34,407 nucleotides of DNA from a virus. Positions within the stretch are counted from its first letter, which is position 1. Every line of letters starts with the position of its first letter. A model generated the notes under the pieces. That model was not told where the DNA came from and made no database searches. It worked only from the letters and a program-made list of their open reading frames with translations. The stretch lies in the IMG/VR virus record IMGVR_UViG_3300031553_000019, positions 1-34,407 of that record; one strand, given 5' to 3'. Positions 30,013-34,407 of the stretch are shown one piece after another. A program made the translations under genes and the position numbers.

Positions 30013-30720
30013 ATGGCGAAAAAGAAGGACGACAAATCAATTGAAGTTGTCCAATCACTGAAGGTCGAAATCAACTTCAACCCGATATACGACCTTCAAC
30101 TTCCGATTGGCTTCGACGGCGACGGGAACCTGATTATCGGGGTTCGATTCAAGGCCCGCGTCGACCAGTTCGAAGTCGCCCGTTTGGTAAACCTATTGAA
30201 GCAACCACACGGGGCGCTTTATGCCGTCATTGGTTCCACGCAGTCGGCCCTTGACTTCAAATTCGATTCGAAGCAACTTCGCTTCGAGATATTCAAGGCG
30301 TCGAAGGGAATGGAAGAAAAGAAGCCGGCGAAAGTAATTGAAGATAAGACCGCCGCCCAGGTGGAAGATGCCACGAACCAAGCGGTCAAGATTGAAATTG
30401 TCCGCTTCAATCACATACCCGAAGAAAAGGAACCGTTCGGGGTATTCATTGAGTATTCCGCCGACGGCATGGCTGAAACCCATTCAGCCGCGGGTCGCGG
30501 GAAGAACCCGACCGAAGCCGTCATATCGGGTGTCAAAAATTGCGGGGCCGTGGACGCGTCCCTGAACGAACCGTTTGAAGTCCGCGCCGCCCTGGAACTT
30601 CTGGAACCGTCGACTGAATTGTTCAAACTGATTCGTGTCCTGGACGTCGGTTCGTTCGACGTGGACGAAGGGGGGGAAGGACCCGAAGGGGAAACCGAGC
30701 CCGAAGCCGAAAAGGAATAA
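30013..30720 (+). CDS. Hypothetical protein of the replication operon
   Basis: This encodes 235 residues from an ATG at 30013 with AAAGGGGGATTA upstream. It has a beta-rich N-terminal part (QLPIGFDGDGNLIIGVRFKARV, ALDFKFDSKQLRFEIF), a central linker and a second part with FGVFIEYSADGMAETHSAAGRGKNPTEAV. The tail is very acidic (DEGGEGPEGETEPEAEKE), which is common in single-strand-binding and DNA-mimic proteins. Its stop is four bases before the initiator ATG. It may help the initiator, but no family is recognised. Confidence 0.65.
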   Translation: MAKKKDDKSIEVVQSLKVEINFNPIYDLQLPIGFDGDGNLIIGVRFKARVDQFEVARLVNLLKQPHGALYAVIGSTQSALDFKFDSKQLRFEIFKASKGMEEKKPAKVIEDKTAAQVEDATNQAVKIEIVRFNHIPEEKEPFGVFIEYSADGMAETHSAAGRGKNPTEAVISGVKNCGAVDASLNEPFEVRAALELLEPSTELFKLIRVLDVGSFDVDEGGEGPEGETEPEAEKE

Positions 30721-30723
30721 GTA

Positions 30724-31416
30724 ATGGGGGCCGAAAGTCGATTATTACTCGACGAAAGGCCCCTGGTCGTCATTCCCGAACTGGCTTGTTCTATCGGCTT
30801 GAAGAACGCGATTGTCCTTCAACAAGTCCACTATTGGGTTCGACGGAATCAGCGGGCCGAACGAAACTTTCACAACGGTTACTTCTGGACGTACAACACG
30901 TTCGAAGACTGGCAGAAGCAATTCCCTTTTTGGTCAGTATCGACGATAAAGCGAATCTTCGCCGATCTGGAAAAGAAGGGGCTTTTGATAACCGGACGTT
31001 ACAACCGCCTGAATATCGACCGGACGACCTGGTATCGAATAAATTACGAACGGCTTTCCGATAGTGTCAAATTGACACAATGGTCGTGTCAACTTGACAC
31101 TATGCATAGTGTCAACCTGACACGACCATTACCAGAGACTAACACAGATATATTAAACGATAAGAAGATAGAGATATGGCAAAAAACATTATCTTCTTTG
31201 AAGGGCCAGGTGAACAAATCGAATTTCAATACCTGGCTGGTCGACCTGGAACCGTTATCGTTCGACGGCGAAGTCTTCGTCGTCGGCGCCAAGAATACGT
31301 TTATTGCTGAATACCTGGAAAAGAACCTTCGGTCGCTGATTGAAAAGGAACTGACGACCGCTTCCGAAACGAGCATCCAGGTTTCCTTCCAGGTACGAAC
31401 CGGAAAGGAAGAATAG
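30724..31416 (+). CDS. Replication initiator: winged helix fused to DnaA domain I
   Basis: Residues 1-110 of this 230-residue protein form a winged-helix unit typical of phage replication initiators (LKNAIVLQQVHYWVRRNQ, WSVSTIKRIFADLEKKGLLIT, TWYRINYERL). Residues 149-225 match DnaA domain I: IWQKTLSSLKGQVNKSNFNTW lines up with LWQQCL..LP..EFSMW of E. coli DnaA, then FVVGAKNTFIAEYLEKNL with YAPNRFVLDWVRDKY. Domain I binds DnaB helicase in bacteria, so this protein could bind the phage origin and load host helicase. No AAA+ motor is present. The linker region is encoded by the iterons and AT-rich sequence of a likely origin. The domain calls are strong and the mechanism is inferred. Confidence 0.85.
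   Translation: MGAESRLLLDERPLVVIPELACSIGLKNAIVLQQVHYWVRRNQRAERNFHNGYFWTYNTFEDWQKQFPFWSVSTIKRIFADLEKKGLLITGRYNRLNIDRTTWYRINYERLSDSVKLTQWSCQLDTMHSVNLTRPLPETNTDILNDKKIEIWQKTLSSLKGQVNKSNFNTWLVDLEPLSFDGEVFVVGAKNTFIAEYLEKNLRSLIEKELTTASETSIQVSFQVRTGKEE
31064..31200. other. Probable replication origin inside the initiator gene
   Basis: Three 15-bp dyads lie at 31064-31078 (GTGTCAA-A-TTGACAC), 31086-31100 (GTGTCAA-C-TTGACAC) and 31109-31123 (GTGTCAA-C-CTGACAC), with starts 22 and 23 bases apart, close to two helical turns. Copies two and three belong to a 52-bp near-palindrome (31079-31130) centred on ACTATGCATAGT. From about 31131 to 31200 the sequence is AT-rich (e.g. ACAGATATATTAAACGATAA), suitable for unwinding. 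The arrangement equals iterons plus unwinding region inside lambda O. Confidence 0.8.
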
Positions 31417-31629
31417 ATGCCCTGGCCGAAGTTACCAAAGATTATCGTCCCGGGCGACCCGAACTGCGTCCACAGGGAACGGGTATCACCGGACGGCCTG
31501 ACCGGTACGTGTACCGAATGCGGTCAGGTCAGGGATTACAGCGTTTGCCTGGGCCCCTTCGACGAAGCCGTTCCCCTGACGATTAAAAACCGGCGCGCGA
31601 TTGAAGATTGGGGGGAATATGACGACTAG
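31417..31629 (+). CDS. Small Cys-rich protein in the replication operon
   Basis: ATG 31417 follows the initiator stop directly (SD GGAAAGGAAG) and gives 70 residues. CVHRERVSPDGLTGTCTECG has three cysteines and a histidine in zinc-ribbon spacing, followed by a further Cys (YSVCLG). Its end overlaps the resolvase gene by eleven bases. Zinc binding is likely; function unknown. Confidence 0.65.
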   Translation: MPWPKLPKIIVPGDPNCVHRERVSPDGLTGTCTECGQVRDYSVCLGPFDEAVPLTIKNRRAIEDWGEYDD

Positions 31630-32104
31630 GTTTATCGCCATTGACCCGTCGACGACTATCACCGGCTGGTCGGTCTTCGAAGACATAAAACTGGTGGCAT
31701 GGGGGCGAATCGACACCAGGAAGGTTCAATATGCCGACCGGTTCCGCCTGATAGTTGCCGGCATTGCCGAAGTCTATATGAAGTACCGGTTCGACGAAAT
31801 CGTAATCGAAGACGTATCGTATGCCTGGCATTCGAAGAATCGGAACCGGAATATCGCCGGCCTTCAGTCGGTCTTCCGTTCAATCAAGGATTACGCGATA
31901 ACGTCCGACTTTCCGCTTACGGCTTATAATCCCGCGACCTGGAAGAATTCGGTTGTCGGGGCTCACACCGCGCCGAAGGAAATCACGAAGAACAATATCT
32001 TACTCCGGTTCCCGCGGGTCCCTGATAATTTGACTGATCACGAATACGACGCAATTGGAATCGGGGTTCACCACGGGGCTATAATGGCTTACGAAAGGGG
32101 ATAA
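31619..32104 (+). CDS. RuvC-like Holliday-junction resolvase (RNase H fold)
   Basis: The ATG at 31619 follows GGGGGAAT, giving 161 residues. It has the RuvC order: a first acid in FIAIDPSTTITGWSVF, an acid in EIVIEDVSYAWHS after a strand, a Asn-rich loop and helix (RNRNIAGLQSVFRSI), and a final pair in DHEYDAIGIGVHHGA. Such enzymes cut four-way junctions so that replicated and recombined phage DNA can be packaged. Its length suits the small phage RuvC-like group. It lies between the two DnaA-derived genes, which supports a replication/recombination role. Confidence 0.8.
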   Translation: MTTRFIAIDPSTTITGWSVFEDIKLVAWGRIDTRKVQYADRFRLIVAGIAEVYMKYRFDEIVIEDVSYAWHSKNRNRNIAGLQSVFRSIKDYAITSDFPLTAYNPATWKNSVVGAHTAPKEITKNNILLRFPRVPDNLTDHEYDAIGIGVHHGAIMAYERG

Positions 32105-32105
32105 T

Positions 32106-32261
32106 ATGGAAGAATTGAAGGAACTGGCCCGAAAAGCGTTCCGATCCGAAATCAAGTTTTATCGCGCTTGGTTTCGCCTGAAGCGTTCAGTTCAGATTAT
32201 CAACGAAACGATTTATTGGGGCCCGGGAAATGAAGCGGGATACGACAATGACCGCAGTTAA
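32106..32261 (+). CDS. Hypothetical 51-residue basic protein
   Basis: ATG 32106 with AAAGGGGATA upstream reads MEELKELARKAFRSEIKFYR, then a basic helix (WFRLKRSVQIINETIYWG), and stops at 32259-32261. It overlaps the start of the DnaA-domain-IV gene by 14 bases. Too short for a family call, but ribosome site and codon style support it. Confidence 0.55.
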   Translation: MEELKELARKAFRSEIKFYRAWFRLKRSVQIINETIYWGPGNEAGYDNDRS

Positions 32262-32748
32262 TGCCAACGATCTTCCGGAAGAAGTACTGGAACGAATCGG
32301 CCTATCGAAAAGCAACGGGAAACTGACCGCGGAAGCGAACAATAAGGTCGCGGCCCTGGGTAAAATTCTTCAGATTGTCGGTTCAATGTCGAAGACCGAT
32401 GCCCGTTGGGTACTGGCCGAAGCCATGTCATATTGTCGGGCCGAACGTGATAATTCCGATCCTAGAACGGTAATCCAGGTTGTCGCGAAGTTCTTCAATA
32501 TCCCGCCAGCGGAAATCCTGGGTCGCCGGCGTAATGAAGTCGTTGTTCATGCCAGGCAAATCGTCATGTACTTATTATGGTTGTCGAATCGATATACCCT
32601 TCAGCAGATCGGCGACGCCCTGGGTAATCGGTCGCCGGCGACTATAAGTTACGGTTTCCAGACCGTCGGCCGGCAGATGTCAAAAGACCCCGTCATGGCC
32701 GACTGGCTGAAGCAAATCGCTATCGAATTAGATTGGAGTTTACCATAG
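32248..32748 (+). CDS. Stand-alone DnaA domain IV (DNA-binding) protein
   Basis: The ATG at 32248 with GCGGGA eight bases upstream is preferred; ATG 32230 adds six residues. Of 166 residues, 73-145 match the C-terminal DNA-binding domain of DnaA: VIQVVAKFFNIPPAEILGRRR, then HARQIVMYLLWLSNRYTLQQIGDALG and NRSPATISYGFQTV. The AAA+ domain is missing and the N-terminal 70 residues are an unrelated helical part. Within the signature loop, E. coli GRDHTTV reads NRSPATI, so the residues that contact bases (D433, H434, T435 in E. coli) are changed while the arginines before and RQ are kept. It probably binds DNA with a specificity other than the DnaA box, perhaps at the phage origin. Confidence 0.85.
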   Translation: MTAVNANDLPEEVLERIGLSKSNGKLTAEANNKVAALGKILQIVGSMSKTDARWVLAEAMSYCRAERDNSDPRTVIQVVAKFFNIPPAEILGRRRNEVVVHARQIVMYLLWLSNRYTLQQIGDALGNRSPATISYGFQTVGRQMSKDPVMADWLKQIAIELDWSLP

Positions 32749-32912
32749 TAAACAAAAGGGTAAAATCATATTGGTTGCGTCTACGTGACGGAACCGGCGG
32801 GGCGGTTTCCGAAGGCGTATCACTTGAAGACGCTTGCCGAAGAGCTGGTGTCCGTGTTGAAGACGTTGAAGTTATTAACGTAAAAGAGGTAGACAATGAT
32901 ATACGAGACTAG
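32733..32912 (+). CDS. Hypothetical small protein overlapping the radical SAM gene start
   Basis: An open frame from a TTG at 32733 to TAG at 32910-32912 contains VKSYWLRLRDGTGGAVSEGV followed by SLEDACRRAGVRVEDVEVINVKE, which reads like a genuine small alpha/beta protein. The true start is unclear: AAAAGGG at 32754-32760 lies inside it and a TTG at 32775 is 14 bases further. The 3' end overlaps the radical SAM gene. Not recognised. Confidence 0.4.
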   Translation: MEFTIVNKRVKSYWLRLRDGTGGAVSEGVSLEDACRRAGVRVEDVEVINVKEVDNDIRD

Positions 32913-33678
32913 GGGCAGAGCCCGCGAATACTTCGAACTGGCGGCGAACCTGTATTCCGGTTGTGAACACGGGTGCGTTTATTGCTTTGGGCCCGACATA
33001 TTGAGTAAGAATCGCGCCGACTTTGTCCAGCGGGCGTCACCGCGGAAGGATGCCATAAAGCAACTAGTGCGGGACGCCGACCGCTTATCTAGGCGGGGGG
33101 AAACCCGTCATATCCTTTTATCGTTCGTGACCGATCCGTACCAGCCGGCGGACGTGTATTACCAGCTTACCCGTCAGGCAATCGAAATCCTTCATTCTTC
33201 CGGGTTGAAAGTCGCTTTGTTGACAAAGGCGGGCCCGCTGGCGGCCAGGGACTTCGACCTTCTGGAACGCGACGATTTATTCGGCCAAACGCTGACATTG
33301 ATCGATCAGCGCCGGTCGGTAGTGTGGGAACCGAACGCGGCGCTTCCGGAAGCACGAATGGCAAACCTGAAGGAAGCGTATCTGCGCGGGATAGGAACCT
33401 GGGTATCATGCGAACCGGTAATTGACCCAATGGAAACGCTGGCTTGTATATCCGCGACCGCCGATTATGTCCAGCATTACAAGGTCGGAACCCTGAATTA
33501 TCCACGGAAGATTCCACAGGATTTGCGGCCCGTGGTCGAAAGGATAGACTGGAAAGCGTTCGCGCAGAATGTCGTAATCCTATTGAACCGCCTGGGTAAG
33601 TCGTACTATATCAAGAAGGACTTGGCCCGGTTCCTGAGAAAACCCGACGGAATACTTGTCGGCGGGTTTCCGAAGTAA
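32896..33678 (+). CDS. SPL-type radical SAM protein
   Basis: At 260 residues, this enzyme has the radical SAM cluster motif CEHGCVYC (23-30, C-x3-C-x2-C), typical of the SplB/COG1533 family related to spore photoproduct lyase. ILLSFVTDPYQPAD and LKVALLTKAGPLAARD are conserved strand-loop parts, and VSCEPVIDPMETL a later one. Members use S-adenosylmethionine to start radical chemistry; phage versions have no proven substrate, with DNA repair or modification suggested. SD AGAGGTAGAC lies upstream of ATG 32896. Its central 116 bp recur in the chimeric gene at 3447-4637. Confidence 0.85.
   Translation: MIYETRGRAREYFELAANLYSGCEHGCVYCFGPDILSKNRADFVQRASPRKDAIKQLVRDADRLSRRGETRHILLSFVTDPYQPADVYYQLTRQAIEILHSSGLKVALLTKAGPLAARDFDLLERDDLFGQTLTLIDQRRSVVWEPNAALPEARMANLKEAYLRGIGTWVSCEPVIDPMETLACISATADYVQHYKVGTLNYPRKIPQDLRPVVERIDWKAFAQNVVILLNRLGKSYYIKKDLARFLRKPDGILVGGFPK
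33156..33271. repeat. 116-bp direct repeat, copy 2 (partner 4205-4320)
   Basis: This copy matches 4205-4320 with two mismatches. Here it fits the surrounding radical SAM protein on both sides, so this is the likely parent copy. Confidence 0.95.
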
Positions 33679-33688
33679 GGGGGTAATC

Positions 33689-33898
33689 ATGGCGGAATTC
33701 GTTTTATGCTCACAATGCGGTCTACAAATGGAACGGTTCGAAGAAGTAAACGGCGTCGAAGTTGATTGGGAACGTGAAATCGCTGTCTGTCAGGTGTGCC
33801 GCGGGGTCAAAGGGGCCCGTCGACCTGGGCGGAAGCGGGATATACTTTCCGGCTTCGGCTGGAAGCGGGACAAAGACGGGAATAAGGTTCCGAAGTGA
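33689..33898 (+). CDS. Small zinc-ribbon protein
   Basis: ATG 33689 with AAGGGGGTAATC upstream gives 69 residues. CSQCGLQ (residue 7 on) and CQVCRG (about 34-39) form a zinc ribbon, followed by a basic tail (RRPGRKRD, GWKRDKDGNKVPK). The TGA overlaps the next gene's GTG start. Nucleic-acid binding is likely; role unknown. Confidence 0.7.
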   Translation: MAEFVLCSQCGLQMERFEEVNGVEVDWEREIAVCQVCRGVKGARRPGRKRDILSGFGWKRDKDGNKVPK

Positions 33899-34083
33899 AC
33901 AAATGGGCGAAGCTCGACGAAGAACAACGGGCGAAAGCCCCGCCGTCGACTTGCCGTTACTGCGGGGAACCGATATATTGGGAAACGCTGAAGAATAAGA
34001 AGAAGCGGCCCGTGGACGCGGGTTCGCTCGAAAGTCATATTTGCATAAAAAGACCAGGAAGGGGGACGGGACAATCGACATAA
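33895..34083 (+). CDS. Small zinc-knuckle protein
   Basis: A GTG at 33895 overlaps the previous TGA and gives 62 residues. CRYCGEPIYWE, then ESHICIK gives a CxxC and an HxC, the short treble-clef seen in several small proteins of this window. The 3' end overlaps the methylase frame and contains its AAGGGGG. Confidence 0.6.
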   Translation: MNKWAKLDEEQRAKAPPSTCRYCGEPIYWETLKNKKKRPVDAGSLESHICIKRPGRGTGQST

Positions 34084-34397
34084 TCTTCAAAAGCGACACA
34101 CGATTCAGGAAGCGATTCTTCATACCCGACAGCTTCACGCATCCGGCCAAGATGGACGCGCAATTGCTGATATGGCTGGTTGAAAGGTACACACGTCCAG
34201 GCGAAACGATTCTTGACCCAATGGCCGGTTCCGGTACGACGATGCTGGCTTGTACGGTCGGTCGGAATGTAATCCTGGTCGAACTGGAAAAGCTGCGGTC
34301 CTCCACCCGAGCTGAGAGAGAAGCCGAAATCGTCCGTACGGTAAAGCAACTCAGCCCGACTCAGGATTCTACTCAGAGCCGTGAGGGAGGAGGTTGA
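34041..34397 (+). CDS. Truncated DNA N4-cytosine/N6-adenine methylase
   Basis: The frame runs from an in-frame TTG at 34041, but AAGGGGG at 34059-34065 suggests that translation starts near 34074, where only ATC is available. The core (FTHPAKMDAQLLIWLVERYTR, then DPMAGSGTTMLACTVGRNVILVELE) is the SAM-binding motif I region of phage amino-methylases. In this group the catalytic (D/S)PPY motif follows later. Here the match ends at VELEKL and a 35-residue unrelated tail rich in Arg, Glu, Ser and Gln closes the frame, so the catalytic half is missing. The tail region also differs in codon style (GAG, AGA, GGAGG). Confidence 0.65.
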   Translation: MHKKTRKGDGTIDIIFKSDTRFRKRFFIPDSFTHPAKMDAQLLIWLVERYTRPGETILDPMAGSGTTMLACTVGRNVILVELEKLRSSTRAEREAEIVRTVKQLSPTQDSTQSREGGG

Positions 34398-34407
34398 AGT
34401 GGGTATG
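34296..34407. other. Right-end stretch of unlike composition
   Basis: From about 34296, where similarity to methylases stops, the sequence uses GAGCTGAGAGAGAAG-like runs and has a canonical GGGAGGAGG (34385-34393) before a possible GTG at 34399, unlike the AAGGGGG signals elsewhere. The first 100 bases of the window share this style. It may be a junction with different DNA, a sequence shared across a circular join, or an assembly end effect. Confidence 0.4.

Noticed and set aside
33498-33506. TTATCCACG, one base from a DnaA box
   Set aside because: It is a single imperfect copy inside the radical SAM coding sequence, with no cluster or AT-rich neighbour.
1-34407. CRISPR array, tRNA genes, integrase or attachment sites
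   Set aside because: I found no regularly spaced repeats with spacers, no cloverleaf with a TTCGA arm outside coding genes, and no tyrosine or serine recombinase motif.

Overview
The window is a tailed-phage genome, or most of one. Every gene I can support is on the + strand, packed with short gaps or ATGA/TAATG overlaps. It encodes a complete head module of the Mu/HK97 type (terminase, Mu gp29-like portal, Mu gpF-like head protein, Mu gpI-like protease with nested scaffold, decoration and major capsid proteins). A non-contractile-looking tail module and a recombination/replication module follow. I see no integrase, rRNA or tRNA. The host cannot be named from sequence alone. The genome is moderately GC-rich, uses GAA far more than GAG, and nearly every start follows an AAGGGGG-type Shine-Dalgarno (SD) with one G.U wobble. 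Several proteins resemble, from memory, phage proteins seen in environmental anaerobe (e.g. Chloroflexota) metagenomes; this is a weak inference.

Layout: 1-600, a cut gene end, a frameshifted small gene and a small Cys-rich gene. 572-6115, a permuted papain-like peptidase, small terminase subunit, a truncated cytosine-C5 methyltransferase, an Ig-like small protein, a PAPS-reductase gene fused to radical-SAM pieces, and the large terminase subunit. 6116-6870, an AT-rich region with tandem repeats, a small gene and a sigma70-like promoter. 6871-13367, head genes with a clear terminator at 9946-9987. 13440-17214, beta-rich structural proteins, one (15985-17214) with foreign codon use. 17230-24438, neck, tail tube, frameshifted tail chaperone, a very small tape-measure protein, a tail hub fused to a beta-propeller, and a lectin-like fibre. 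24454-26258, small membrane and Cys-rich proteins around a structured non-coding stretch. 26336-29590, a recombination-type coiled-coil protein, a zinc protein, a possible single-strand-binding protein and a Cro/CI-like regulator. 29761-32912, a ribbon-helix-helix regulator and the replication module. 32896-34397, an SPL-type radical SAM protein, small zinc proteins and a truncated DNA methylase.

The most interesting system is the replication module. DnaA appears to have been taken apart. One protein (30724-31416) joins a winged-helix domain to a DnaA domain I (the helicase-contacting domain). A second (32248-32748) carries only a DnaA domain IV (DNA-binding). No AAA+ domain is present. Three 15-bp dyads spaced 22-23 bp, part of a 52-bp near-palindrome and followed by an AT-rich stretch, lie inside the first gene between its two domain-coding parts, which is the layout of the lambda O gene and its origin. 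A RuvC-like resolvase sits between the two DnaA-derived genes.

A second theme is mosaicism and damage: a cytosine methylase cut before its catalytic motif, a second methylase cut after its SAM motif, a three-part chimera at 3447-4637 sharing 116 bp with the radical SAM gene 29 kb away, and two separate pairs of exact 37-bp inverted repeats. Some of these may be assembly artefacts and should be tested with reads before being interpreted biologically.
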